Position numbers and translations under genes: made by a program. From positions 10,379,606 through 10,443,605 of the forward strand of contig OX463859.1 of assembly GCA_949825065.1 (NCBI GenBank): a stretch of DNA of 64,000 bases, in the 5' to 3' direction. Positions 10,620 through 21,059 of this stretch are shown here, one piece after another. A model generated the notes under the pieces. It made no database searches, had not been told where the DNA came from, and saw only the letters and a list, made by a program, of their open reading frames with translations. This DNA is from Odontocerum albicorne (taxonomy: Eukaryota; Arthropoda; Insecta; Trichoptera; Odontoceridae). How positions within the stretch are numbered: position 1 is the first letter of the stretch; every line of letters starts with the position of its first letter.

Positions 10620-11350
10620 TTAATACGCCGTTTCCTTGCTGGAGTAGGCAGAGCTCAAATTTTTGCCTATTTTGACACACATGTTTCACTTCTTTCCCAC
10701 CTATACATCTTCTTATACAGCTCTTAAATTTATTTCTTTAACAACATCATTCACAAGATCGAATCATACTTTTCTTGGTCTTTCTCTACCATGTCTTTCA
10801 CTCACATTTGCACAGTACAAGTATCCGGCGGTAAGAAATACACACCGGGCTTAAGAAAGAAACTGTCGGCCATAATCGGCTAACTTCGTCTTTGTAGAGC
10901 GTCATCTCTGTTGTACGATGCGCTAACAGAACGCTTGATAACGACTGACAAATCGCGATGGAACACGTGTATGAATGACAGAGACGACGCTCTACAAAGT
11001 CGAAGTTAGCTTATTATGGCCGACAGTCTCTTTCTTAAGCCCGATGTGTATTATTTACCGCCGGGTAGGTACTGTTTATTAGTTTTGAAAGTATTTCTTC
11101 ATTCATTCGTTCCACGTGTCACCATCACAGAGTTTTCTTCTTCATCGTACTCAACACGTCTGCCTTAAATCCACCTTCATATCTAATCTCTTCATTATGT
11201 ATTCTATCATACATTGTCATATCATGTATTCTTTTAAGTACCCTCATTTCTACAACATCTCTTTCACTCTTTGCCCACATCCATACACGTATATTAACTC
11301 TCATTCATCAAAGTCGATACTAAAACACTGTTATGGACTCATCTTAACAG
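10620..11350 (-). pseudogene. LINE 3' stub (GHVERM type), split by a MITE
   Basis: The right-hand part has TTCATTCATTCGTTCCACGTG, a TACTCAACACGTCTGCC block and ATGTATTCTATCATACATTG. These are the reverse complement of the GHVERM region and the upstream MxDRIxNEVI region read directly at 59861-59980. The left part is the protein end beside GCTGGAGTAGGCAGAG. The two halves (10620-10812 and 11075-11350) are colinear once the MITE is removed. Many stops; no palm motif. Confidence 0.7.
10813..11074. mobile_element. 262-bp MITE with ~85-bp terminal inverted repeats
   Basis: The ends read CAGTAC...CGGCGGTAA, and the arms are inverted for about 85 bp (GGCTTAAGAAAGARACTGTC, TTTGTAGAGCGTC). No coding. 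A second copy at 30192-30422 has clean TA target duplications; here the flanking dinucleotides are decayed (CA and TT). TA targeting plus a CAGT start suggests a Tc1/mariner-superfamily donor (inference). It interrupts a LINE stub and so is younger than it. Confidence 0.9.
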
Positions 11351-12939
11351 ATTTAGATACTTTAATTTACGAGTATATATGTTTTAGTACCCCATTGACT
11401 TTGTTTTCTATCTTTACTATGTTTGATATCCCTTGTAACTATTTTTTCTATGTTTGATATCCCTTGTAACATCTGGAAAAATACTACCTAAATTGTAGAA
11501 TTCTTCAATTTGTTCTTATCTTTTATTACTTACCCATGTATCATCGCATTTTATTTTCCTTTCACATTTTTCTATCACTATGATTATTGATTTCACAACA
11601 TTCCTTCTCAGATCTTAGTCTGACATCTCAGGATCACACACGACTTAGGTTTGATTAGTACAAAATATCACGTTCATCATCATCGTTTGCTGTAAACCCC
11701 TTGATAAGTCTAAGCATCCTCCTATAACATCTTTACTCTTTTCTGTCACATGGCAGGCTTTCCCAGTTTGATAACATTGCTATCCTGGCGCCCTCGATGT
11801 CAGTCTTTTGTCGAGATCATATATGTTATGTCTTTCTCTACCAATTTTGCAATTTATTTATCTTTGGATGGTCAGTTGTTTTTGGTGCTTTGAGTAGTAA
11901 ATTTTATGCCTTTTTATGGTGTTTTGTCATCCTGTTTTTCTATTTATATTTCGCAAGTTGTTTTCTTTTTGTCCATTTATTTCCCTTCATATAACCAGTT
12001 TTTATTATTTGCTTGTATGTGGATAATCAGCTGTGTTTTGTGTTTTGTGTTATATGCATTTTACAGATGAAGAATTATGTTTTGTCTTTCTGTTTTGTTA
12101 TTTATTTACTTTAAGTTGTGTTTTGTTTTTCTGTTTTGTAATTTATTTTCCTTATGACGATCAGTTTTTATTAAGTGATCATATTTGGATCATTAGCTGT
12201 GTATTGTGTTTTCCATGTATAGTCAGTTGTGTTATGTTTTGTTATTTATCTTTTAATATTTATTTTTCTTTGGATTATCAGTTGTTTTTTTGTGTTTTTC
12301 GCCTACGAATCCAATATATTGTAACTTTTAAGCTTTCTTAGTTTCAAAGTTAAATCGAAGATGTTACCACCTGCCAATAAGAACGACATTTTGTTGAACA
12401 ATAAAGTATAAATGACTAAATACACTCTATAACTTCCTTCAAATACGGTTCAGTAACAGAAATAGTCACAATCAACATTGTAGTAACGGCAATTCAGTAA
12501 TTATCACTGCGAAGTGTCTAAAGTTTTTGAAATATATTTTTCAAAAAAACATCACGCTATTTGCAGTTATGAAAGACGGATCTTCATGAATTTATGGATA
12601 AAGTTGGCTTCGCAGTTCCTTTATGGGAAAAGAATCACACAATGGGAGTCAATCAATTTCAAATTATGACATAGGTCAATCCACAAAAGATCAGGTCCAC
12701 ATCCTCGACAACGGATGTATTCAGCTGAATTTGATGGATGTGTGTGGAAACTGTGAAGAATAGAAGATTTCTGGGTGGGATGATGGTGTTTTCTTAGGAT
12801 AACAACGTATGTGATGTACCGAAATTTGTAAAAAAAAACTCTGTAGCACAGTGAATTTTTGTTTGACTTAGTTTTTTTTTGTTTGTGGGATGTAAATATA
12901 AAAAAAGTTTTTGAGAAAAAATATTACTTTATTCTGAAT
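11351..12939. other. AT-rich; degenerate TG-rich repeats 11850-12320
   Basis: Between 11850 and 12320 loosely repeated units contain GGATNATCAGTTGTGTTTTG and TTATTTATTTTC, repeated about six times with poor conservation. The long hydrophobic frames here come from T-richness and are not proteins. Elsewhere nothing is recognised. Confidence 0.45.
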
Positions 12940-13110
12940 GTCGACTGTCTCGTAATCAAGGGGTTGGATTTCTAGCCTAGGGGCTGCATTTAATTCCAGT
13001 CTGATTACATTTAAGGCCTCTTTAACATCTTTCTAGTTTACTGAAACATATTTCCATGTGCCTTAAGTTGTATTGTATACAACGACTGTGTAATCCAATT
13101 CAATACAAAT
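12940..13110 (+). repeat. SINE remnant
   Basis: GGGGCTGCATTTAATTCCAG is a B-box remnant. It is followed by TTTAACATCTTTCTAGTTTA, a CATGTGCCTTAAG block and TGTATTGTATACAACG, the 3' body of the 3820-type SINE. The head is poorly preserved. Confidence 0.55.
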
Positions 13111-13170
13111 TATGTCTTAAATTAATTTTGCTTCGAATATCGCAACGACACTGTAAGAAAAAAATAATCA

Positions 13171-14005
13171 TAGCAATGAAAATACATAATTCTCAGAGTT
13201 CGCATCTCATCTAATTATTATATTATACATCATCAAACATTTTTACACCTACATAGCAATGAAAAATACATAGTTCTCAGAGTTCGCATCTCATCTAATT
13301 ATTATATTATACATCATCAAACATTTTTACACCTACATAGCAATGAAAATTACATAGCTCTCAGAGTTCGCATCTCATCTAATTATTATATTATACACCA
13401 TCAAACATTTTTACACCTACATAGCAATGAAAAATACATAGTTCTCAGAGTTCGCATCTCATCTAATTATTATATTATACATCATCAAACATTTTTACAC
13501 CTACATAGCAATGAAAATTACATAGCTCTCAGAGTTCGCATCTCATCTAATTATTATATTATACACCATCAAACATTTTTACACCTACATAGCAATGAAA
13601 AATACATAGTTCTCAGAGTTCGCATCTCATCTAATTATTATATTATACATCATCAAACATTTTTACACCTACATAGCAATGAAAATTACATAGCTCTCAG
13701 AGTTCGCATCTCATCTAATTATTATATTATACACCATCAAACATTTTTACACCTACATAGCAATGAAAAATACATAGTTCTCAGAGTTCGCATCTCATCT
13801 AATTATTATATTATACATCATCAAACATTTTTACACCTACATAGCAATGAAAAATACATAGCTCTCAGAGTTCGCATCTCATCTAATTATTATATTATAC
13901 ACCATCAAACATTTTTACACCTACATAGCAATGAAAAATACATAGTTCTCAGAGTTCGCATCTCATCTAATTATTATACATCATCAAACATTTTTACACC
14001 TACAA
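13171..14005 (+). repeat. 84-bp satellite, 10 units, dimeric higher-order structure
   Basis: Units start with TAGCAATGAAAA at 13171, 13254, 13338, 13422, 13506, 13590, 13674, 13758, 13842 and 13926, so the period is 84 bp (83 for the first). From unit 2 onward two variants alternate. A has AAAATACATAGTTCTC with CATCATC; B has AAATTACATAGCTCTC with CACCATC. Unit 9 is a hybrid and unit 10 has lost a TATAT. This is a 168-bp higher-order repeat. Confidence 0.95.
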
Positions 14006-14071
14006 AACACAAATATATTAAATATATTTTATTACACAATAGATTTAGAAACCATAAAAATTCATAAAGCA

Positions 14072-14180
14072 ATTGTGAAGTGCATGACAGCGTGGTAAGG
14101 CACTGGACTTCCGTGCGGAAGCTCGTCAGTTTGAGTCCCGCGCTATTGTGCAACTTCCCTCAAATAACACTGGCATTTTT
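14072..14180 (+). repeat. tRNA-like SINE head, second type
   Basis: GACAGCGTGGTAAGGCACTG resembles an A box and CAGTTTGAGTCCCGCGC a B box. The downstream body differs from the 3820-type SINE, which begins about 200 bp further on. Confidence 0.45.
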
Positions 14181-14267
14181 TTCACCTAGTATTCGGGGGT
14201 CTGAAGACATACCTATGACTTCAATAAAATGTATCCTCTTGACCTACTTCTACTATATTGCCCATGG

Positions 14268-14470
14268 AGACGACCTCCTTGACCTAGTCGGTGAGACGCT
14301 TGTTTCTCAACCCATAGGTCTCGGGTTTGAGTATCATTGGAATCCAGATTTTTGTTAAATAATTTCACTTTTAAGGTTACTTTAACATTGTTCTGGTTGA
14401 TTGGAAGAGAATGCCATGTGGTAATAAGTTCGCAAGGTTTGTACTGTATACAACGTAAGTTTAATAAAAA
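14268..14470 (+). repeat. tRNA-derived SINE
   Basis: Head TTGACCTAGTCGGTGAGACG, B box TCTCGGGTTTGAGTATC, then TGGAATCCAGATTTTTG, GGTTGATTGGAAGAGAATG, and end GTACTGTATACAACG. Same family as 3820-4040. Confidence 0.8.
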
Positions 14471-14654
14471 AATAAGCGATGAACAGTGTAATTTAGTTGG
14501 ACTAACTCAACTAAGAAGGACACAGCACAGTGTGTGGATGTGTGTTAAAATGCATATATTTTATTTATTTTCTTAAAATTTTTCATTAACCTACTCCTGC
14601 CCCATTTAAACAGACTGTCAGAAGTTTTTTTTGAGTTTATTAGAAAACACTGGA

Positions 14655-14917
14655 GCATATATATTTTGTTTACCTGCGTGGTGGCTTGTCACCTTAACAT
14701 AATGGGTATTGTGGAGAATTCCGGTTGCGAGTGTGGTCTGAATGATAAAACAATAGAATTTATATTTTTTGCGTGTCTTTTGCGAAACAGATTTGATTTA
14801 TTAAAAGCCATGTCTTTACCGCATCCAATTAATGTTGCATTTCTTCTTTCTTCGTGGAACTTTTCCACTTATAGATCGAATATTAGATTTTTGAAGCTTT
14901 ATCTTAATCTGTCTTGA
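14655..14917 (+). pseudogene. Jockey-like retrotransposon C-terminal zinc-knuckle fragment
   Basis: The frame holds ACHLNIMGIVENSGCECG and then IFFACLLRNRFDLL. This fits the conserved C-terminus of Jockey/R1-like ORF2, where RxGHxxLNxHLxRMGI precedes a C-x-CG...HxxxxC knuckle. The histidine normally before the last cysteine reads F or I here, and no upstream RT is present, so it is a 5'-truncated stub. Its reading frame runs straight into the 36-bp minisatellite, whose first unit encodes the last residues. Confidence 0.6.
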
Positions 14918-15183
14918 ATCGGCATTTTAAAGTTTCATCTTAATCTGTCTGGAATCGGCATTTTAAAGCTTCATCTTAATCTCTCTAGAATCGGCATTTT
15001 TAAGTTTCATCTTAATCTGTCTAGAATCGGCATTTTAAAGTTTCATCTTAATCTGTCTAGAATCGGCGTTTTAAAGCTTCATCTTAATCTGTCTAGAATC
15101 GGCATTTTAAAGCTTAATCTTAATCTGTCTAGAATCGGCATTTTAAAGCTTCATCTTAATCTGTCTAGAATCGGCATTTTTTA
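14888..15183 (+). repeat. 36-bp minisatellite, 8 units
   Basis: TCTTAATCT recurs at exact 36-bp steps (14902, 14938, 14974, 15010, 15046, 15082, 15118, 15154). Unit text is AGCTTCATCTTAATCTGTCT followed by AGAATCGGCATTTTAA. A single unit occurs in the related sequence at 26050-26230, so the array grew inside this LINE 3' end. Confidence 0.95.
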
Positions 15184-15290
15184 AATTTGTTTTATTATAT
15201 TGACTCATATAATTGTTAAGTGACTAGTTTGGTGGCACAAATCATCCTAGGTTGAGTGGATTTCCTATTATTAAAAAAAATAACATTTTC
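15184..15290 (+). repeat. LINE 3' tail shared with 26050-26230
   Basis: TTTTATTATATTGACTCATA, then TGGTGGCACAAATCATCCTA and GGTTGAGTGGAT, recur with changes at about 26130-26210. This is the 3' UTR of the Jockey-like element called at 14655. Confidence 0.6.
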
Positions 15291-15859
15291 TAAGCTAAAA
15301 ACTGTGCAATCATCTATCCGAGTTTCCTTTCTATATCCAACCTTAGTAATAACAATAATAAAAATATAATTTATGTACCACCGTTTAGAGAATAGCCTCT
15401 CTTTAAAGCACTCTAATTCGGGATTCAAACTTACTATTGTTAACAGACTAAAAAAATGACAAGTTCAGTGTAGAGATGGGAAACTGGTGGCTGCGGTCAT
15501 TAGATCTGTAACTTTTCCGCCATCTGTACATGTTAATAAAACATATTTGGTAAGAAAATCTCATACCTTACCCAGGGAAGACGAACTACAAAGAAACCTT
15601 TGTAGATCTTCCGATATAACATATTAACACATTCAATTTTAGGTGGGTATAGTGTATATGTGTAATGTTCATTTGCAATCATAAATTTTGATATGATTTC
15701 TCAAAAAAGGGTCGTTTTCAAGTGTTTCCTAACACTGCATACACCATCCACATCTCCAATACTTTGAGTCAGGCATAGATCGATTCAATTGATATAATAT
15801 TCGAGAAAGCGAATGTTAACCAAAAATAAAAATCATCAATTAATCAAACATTTCGCAAT
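15291..15859. other. No recognisable feature
   Basis: AT-rich sequence. A short frame at 15216-15428 (minus) has no family signal. Confidence 0.4.
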
Positions 15860-15990
15860 AACAATATGATTGTAATTTATTTTATTAAACACTGTTTATT
15901 CCACTTTTTTGTAACAGTATAACCATACCGATTTCAAGGTTTGACCTCATCTTCAGGGGAGCACAGTGCTCCCCTGATGTTCCCTCTTTT
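15860..15990 (-). repeat. Foldback repeat family F, copy 2 (half unit)
   Basis: Reverse orientation of the 7820 and 22438 elements: AACACTGTTTATTCCACTTT, AACAGTATAACCATACCG, TTTCAAGGTTTGACCTCATC. It ends in a perfect 23-nt palindrome made of the arm CAGGGGAGCAC, a central A and the inverted arm. Confidence 0.7.
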
Positions 15991-16679
15991 TTTCTACATT
16001 GACAATATAAATTCTCCACCGTTTACTAAAAGCTTTGCATAAAATAATTTGTAATGTTAATTGGAAGAGATTGCTTTTGGCAATACACTTGTCTTTAAGT
16101 TCATAGTGCTTTAAAGTATAAAATAAATAATCAAAAGGGTGTTATAAGAAATTGTAACATTCCGTACATGTCCATAGAGTGAAACGCGTCAGTGGTTTTT
16201 ATGTTACTAGAGAAAAGTTATCACGTATTTGACTGGAATCTATCAAACATAAAATATTTAGCATAAACACGATATTTAATCAAGAAACCTCAATTTAGTG
16301 AAAAAAAAAAACAATTGAAACTAAATTTTAATTCCATAATACGCGCGATTAAATAAAAATGTGAACAAAAAAATATAGAAATAAAATTCTCATCAACCTA
16401 GCTCAGAAAGAGCTCCATTCACACCTTTCATTTGTCCAAAACGTAAAAGTACAATAATATCACATTCGCAAAAAAAAAGTCTGAACAGAAAAGATGTCAC
16501 GCGGTGATACCTTCAGCTCGCTTCCCAAAAATCCTTTATCAATTTACGGTCAATTATTTGCATTGTACAAAAGTGTAGGTGAACAAAGGACTACGGTGTG
16601 AATGGGACTTTATCTTTTGTGTACAGTATAATTCCATTATTCGCTTCAATAAGTCTGAAAATATACGAATAATACAGTT
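15991..16679. other. AT-rich; small SINE-tail trace
   Basis: At 16055-16110 ATTGGAAGAGATTGCTTTTG matches the 3' part of the SINE or a partner LINE. Nothing else recognised. Confidence 0.35.
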
Positions 16680-17571
16680 TATTTATGTTAAAATTAACTT
16701 TTCAAAACGGACTCAATTTCATGTAAAAGAAGATTATGTTGTTAGAATACGCATTATTACATTTTAATATAGGCCCTTTTCAGGATTTGGTATACGAATG
16801 TGTGTATAGTGTAAGTAGGTATATATATACAGGACCGGAACTAGAATTTGAGAACCTTCGTTATTGAAAAAAAAACGCGTTTCAAATTATAATTCAGATT
16901 TTTTTTATTTATTTCAAACTTTTTTTTGAGTGTACGATATGAGTGTGGTAGGTTTTTTTTAAAACTGACTTTATTTTATCTAAAAAAATTTTTTGTTAGA
17001 ATAGGAATTGTTACATTTAACATCTAAATAGGTAATATATTATGATATAGGTTTTTTTTTCAGAATACAGTGTGTGTGTATAATTTAGGTATATGCACCT
17101 ATAATTTAGGTAATTTATGTATTGCCTGAACAAACGTTTGAAAGCCTTACTTATTGATAAAATACGCATTTTAAATGATAAATTCTGAATTCATTTATTT
17201 AAAACTTTTTTGACTGTACAATACGGTCAATTTTTTTTTCAAAAATGCCCAATTTCACACGAAAGAAGTTAATGCTGTTTTCAGATTTTTATGTATGATA
17301 TATATACAATTTAAAAAGATATTACATATAGTATACAGGACCAGAACTTAATTTTAAAAACCATTGTTAGGTATTGCAAAAAATGGCTTTTTAAATAATA
17401 ATTCCAGGTTGATTTAAAACTTTATTGATTAGTTATTGTACACAATACAGCGGATGGCATCGAGAAAACACATATTGGCTTTAGGTTTGGTGTTTGTTTT
17501 CGATATGGACTAAATTTTAAGTAAAAGAAAATTATTTTGCAAGAATAACTATAACTACATTTTAATACGTA
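16680..17571 (+). repeat. Diverged ~265-bp tandem array
   Basis: Equivalent landmarks occur at about 16697 (TCAAAACGGACTCAATTTC), 16956, 17230 and 17495 (TCGATATGGACTAAATTTT), at spacings of 259, 274 and 265 bp. A second landmark, a GAACCTTCGTTATTG-like block, recurs at 16851, 17139 and 17360 and again at 18388. Units differ at many sites, so the array is old. Confidence 0.75.
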
Positions 17572-17793
17572 TATCATCATGCCATGCCCCTTGTGGGGTA
17601 GACAGAGAGCGCACAACTTTCGCCTCTTTCACATTCATACATTTCGTCATACACAATATTCTTTTATACATATTTCTTAAGCATCCTTTAAAAAATCTGG
17701 TCCATTTGATCCCGTCACGGTTTTCTAGGTCTACCTCTTCTACGCACACCTTGCACTATTGACTTCTATACCCGCTTAGTTCTTTTACCATTC
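17572..17793 (-). pseudogene. LINE 3' stub inserted in the 265-bp array
   Basis: The minus frame reads DLENRDGIKWTRFFKGCLRN, then CMNVKEAKVV and STPQGAWHDD, the end of an RT-type ORF. Array sequence ending CATTTTAATA resumes on the right with TATCCTTTTCAGG, so the boundaries are visible. Related to the stub at 43375-43680. Confidence 0.7.
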
Positions 17794-17831
17794 AATTTAA
17801 TATATATCCTTTTCAGGTTTAGTTATATGTG

Positions 17832-18339
17832 CAGACCCGCATTTGTTAACAAACAACCTGGGCATTTGCCATAGGGCGCCATGCTAATGAGGGCTCCCAA
17901 AGATTCATAAATAAGTTAAAAATAATGACAAAAACGTATTAAAAACATATGATTCGCGTGCTGCTGTTGCTAAATGGGTTGATACAGGATGTGATATATG
18001 CACATGAAATAATCGCGTGGCCGCATGGTAACCACCTGCAAACTATGACATAGGGTTGCCCATACTATAATACATAGTTCCTATACCATACATAGGCCAA
18101 AATATTTTTGTTAGGTATAACAGACAATAAATATGTCAATAACACCGTTATTGTATTTGCAGAGAAGAAAGCAAGGCTTAAACTGTAGTGGGCTATTGTA
18201 TGACGTGAAATACATTAGCATCATCCAAGGTCATTCATAACGGAAAAGGTCAGCATTTTTTTTATTACGCTTTGGGTTGAGGGCGAAGGGTGTAAGTTCC
18301 AAACTACTTAGGGGCGCCATCTTTACAAATGCGGCACTG
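17832..18339. mobile_element. hAT-like nonautonomous element (508 bp)
   Basis: Left end CAGACCCGCATTTGTTAAC and right end, inverted, CAGTGCCGCATTTGTAAAG agree at 15 of 19 positions. The 8 bp outside are TATATGTG (left) and TATATGGT (right), an imperfect 8-bp duplication as expected for hAT elements. Subterminal GGGCGCCA blocks are also inverted. No transposase coding. Inserted in the 265-bp array. Confidence 0.8.
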
Positions 18340-18445
18340 TATATGGTATGTGTACAGTATAGATATTCAATATCAGAATTAGCGTTCGACAACCTTTGTT
18401 ATTGAGAAGAATTTATTTTAAATTAAAACTCCAAATTTCACGATT
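18340..18445 (+). repeat. 265-bp array, continuation after insertions
   Basis: TATGTGTACAGTATAG and then CAACCTTTGTTATTGAGAAG match the units left of the hAT-like element, confirming that it split the array. Confidence 0.7.
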
Positions 18446-18691
18446 GAGCATTTTCATATCTATATTTTGGAACTTGGGTAGAAACGCTAGAAACAGATTC
18501 ATATAAGATATTGGAAAGAAAAAAGGACATGTGTATGTCATGCTTTTCATGAAGGAATATTATTTGTTTAATTAAATAGAACTCAAAATAATACAATCAT
18601 ATGATTTAATTTACTAAATGCCATATTTTGGGCACGTCTTTTGCCTAGGTCTTGTGACATTTAAGAAATGTAATGTATGACATTTATAAAA

Positions 18692-18855
18692 ATGGAGTCG
18701 CGTACAATACAACAACGCGTTGAAATTATTGAATTATTTTATGTATTGTAATCTCCGGAAACGGTGATGTTAATTGGCCACCAAGATCATGTGATCTGAC
18801 ACTGTTGGACTATTTTCTCTGGGGTTACGTGAAAAGTCAGGTCCATAAGATTTTT
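18692..18855 (+). pseudogene. DDE transposase remnant with internal deletion
   Basis: 18692-18751 reads MESRTIQQRVEIIELFYVL then a stop. This is the N-terminal helix typical of DUF4817-bearing insect transposases. Six bases later another frame reads GNGDVNWPPRSCDLTLLDYF and then LWGYVKSQVHK. That is the conserved block near the third catalytic acid of mariner-like DDE enzymes (WPPRSxDLTPLDFFLWG). Most of the protein between them is missing, so this is an internally deleted copy and cannot make an enzyme. Confidence 0.8.
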
Positions 18856-19015
18856 TTCGAATGACGTATAACCTTTACCATTTTGTTTTACTTTTGGTGC
18901 TCATTTTTAAATTGGAAAAAAAACGGACACAACTTATGTTAACACCAAATATATACTCGAACCGAAAAGTATCAAAATTAGCAAATATAATGTTTTATAA
19001 CAGTATTCAAGTATC

Positions 19016-19432
19016 TATTGGGATGTATTCGAGTGAAACGTAGACGTTGAAAAATACTTAAATAAGCTGAATATTGAATGAAGGGATTAGGGATGAATGT
19101 GAACTTAAAGCTAATTTATTGAATATGATGAAGAAGAGCACTTTGATATGGTTTGGGCATGTAGAACGAATTAATTAAGAAATACTTACAAAACAAATAT
19201 AGGTACATTATAAATTAATGTGAGTGGAAGGCGTGTGAGAGAAAAACCAAGGAATCTATGGTTGGTTTAATTGAATGAAATGTAGAAGTCAAAGAAATCG
19301 TAAAAGTTGTACGAGAAAGTGTATGAATGCAGAAAAGGGGAAAGATGTGTCGCTATAGGAAAGTCTGGCCCTCTGTCCTTCCTGCCTGCCCTAACAGGGA
19401 AATGTCGTAAAGGATAATTTAAGTGCGTTAAG
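19016..19432 (+). pseudogene. LINE 3' stub (GHVERM-type RT C-terminus)
   Basis: GAAACGTAGACGTTGAAAAA, then GATTAGGGATGAATGTGAAC, then TTTGATATGGTTTGGGCATG and GTAGAACGAATTAA. The last encodes WFGHVERI. The end has CTGCCCTAACAGGGAAATG. Several stops; 5' truncated. Confidence 0.7.
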
Positions 19433-19559
19433 GTATTATTTTCTTAAAAGGACTTCAAATGATTCATTCCAATGTGTAAACATAGAAATGAATGTCAACA
19501 TATATTTTTGGGTAAATTCTGTCATAAACTCATTCATTTCTCATTAATCGTTAATAGAA

Positions 19560-19790
19560 AATCTGTGTTCATTTAATTGCAATCCAAGTGGTCGAATTCT
19601 CCTTATTGGTCTCCCGTAGGGGATCATTATGGTCGCCGTAGGTCAATTTACCCCTTGGGGAGATATTTTACCCCTCGGAAAGGAAACGTCCCTCCCGCGG
19701 GGTTGAGAATTGCCTCGGCAAGGGGAAATGCGGAACATTTAATAAGGCGTAGGAGTGCGTTAGGGGGTGTAAAATAGCTTTATTTATTGA
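19560..19790. promoter_or_regulatory. GC-rich island, candidate regulatory element
   Basis: Markedly less AT-rich than its neighbours, with repeated TACCCCTTGGGGAGA / TACCCCTCGG words and CGCCGTAGG. It is open in one frame (19577-19777) with no recognisable domain. It could be a conserved noncoding element, a small exon or an unrecognised transposon; I cannot tell. Confidence 0.3.
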
Positions 19791-20039
19791 CTTGGTGATA
19801 AGTTTGCGTTAGTTTTTATTGTTTGTCTGGTGAATTTAATGATGAGTTCATTAGAGTTATGTGCGCTATACATGATACTAAATTCCGTATAGTTTATATT
19901 TTTGACAGTTCTATGTGATTGTATACAAAAATATGGGATATTATTTTGAGGTACGTCGAACGTCGAATGACATGAATAAACAAAGATTAGCGCTTAATAT
20001 GTAAAAATGTATAAACATATATTATACATACAATCATAT

Positions 20040-20175
20040 AATTTTCCTATCGGGGTAGGTAGAGAAGAAAGAGTGTCAGACTGTCTTATCTCGACATACT
20101 TCCTTCGCCTCTACCACATCCATACGCTTTCTCATACAATTCATACGATTTCTCTGACTTTCTACGTTTGAACAG
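20040..20175 (-). pseudogene. LINE 3' stub (GHVERM type)
   Basis: TCGGGGTAGGTAGAGAAGAA, CTCGACATACTTCCTTCGCC and CATACGATTTCTCTGACTTT are the antisense end of the same ORF2 family. Only the last ~45 codons remain. Confidence 0.65.
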
Positions 20176-20460
20176 AATGATTTTGCACTTAAACGTTATT
20201 ATCTTTTACCCAACAAACTTCAAATAAAGTGACAAGTCTTTTTCGCTTTATAAAAATATTGTCAAACTATACTCAATACATAGCTTTCCAATCTCTTATT
20301 GCAAAGTACTTTACATTCTATGGATTAAAATATACATAAAAACTTAATATGAGCCGACCATCCTGATATATGCTAAATAACTCAGTTGAGAAATAATATT
20401 TTAAGATACCTGTTTATAGCATTGGAAATACCCTTCGATGAGCAAATCCATTGATGTAAA

Positions 20461-20488
20461 TAACTCGAAACCGCCAAATTTCGAGTTA
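20461..20488. repeat. 10-bp perfect hairpin
   Basis: TAACTCGAAA, an 8-nt loop, then TTTCGAGTTA. Short; may be chance in AT-rich DNA. Confidence 0.6.
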
Positions 20489-20599
20489 CCTAGTTTCAGT
20501 ATTGAGCCGACGATTTGAAAAACATGCCCTGAATTCATAACTCCAAATTTATATTATTTGTTCAATTGAGCGAAATCTGAATCTGAAAAAAATAAATAT

Positions 20600-20975
20600 T
20601 AAAATATATCATACCAGTATGTGCTTCAAGTTGAGAAAACAAACAGGATGGTTCATATGTCACGCTTCAACGCTTTTATTCAAGGCGTTGTTGTGATCAT
20701 TGTGAGTTCAATTCTTGCGCCAACGGAATATTATACGAAAATAAGTGAGCATCGCTTCTTGAGATTCGTTGCAGTGTCTTTCGAGGCTTTTTGTACTGTG
20801 TTGAACGTCATCTGGTTGAAGTTGTTTGATCATCGGCAACACTGTCTTATACCCTTTGGATATTCTCATTAGTCTTCCGACTCAAAACAAGTCAAATACT
20901 GACCACTGATGTTGAAAACGTGCAACTGATTTCCTAATCGTCGATCTTGCTGGACAATTATCTCCATCAATAAAA
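20600..20975 (-). pseudogene. Mariner-like (DUF4817-type) transposase middle fragment
   Basis: The minus strand reads ENIQRV, DSVADD, TSTR, RSTQY, TLQRISRSDAHLF and IPLAQELN. The order matches the HTH-linker part of insect mariner-like transposases (SVADDPxxSxRxRSxxL...LxRILxxDLHLxPYKIQLxQELKPxDH). Frameshifts and stops interrupt it. No DDE core remains. It may belong to the family of the deleted copy at 18692. Confidence 0.65.
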
Positions 20976-21059
20976 TACTATTGGTATATGCGTTGTGTTC
21001 AAATAATTAACCGTTGATTGTAAGTTTGGCCACTTTTGTTCGTTTCTCTGGAAAAAAAT

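Noticed and set aside
11797..12341. Hydrophobic frames resembling membrane proteins
   Set aside because: T-rich degenerate repeats give F/L/C/Y-rich translations; no plausible structure.
13171..14005. CRISPR-like regular array
   Set aside because: Units are contiguous 84-bp monomers with no unique spacers, and the DNA is eukaryotic.
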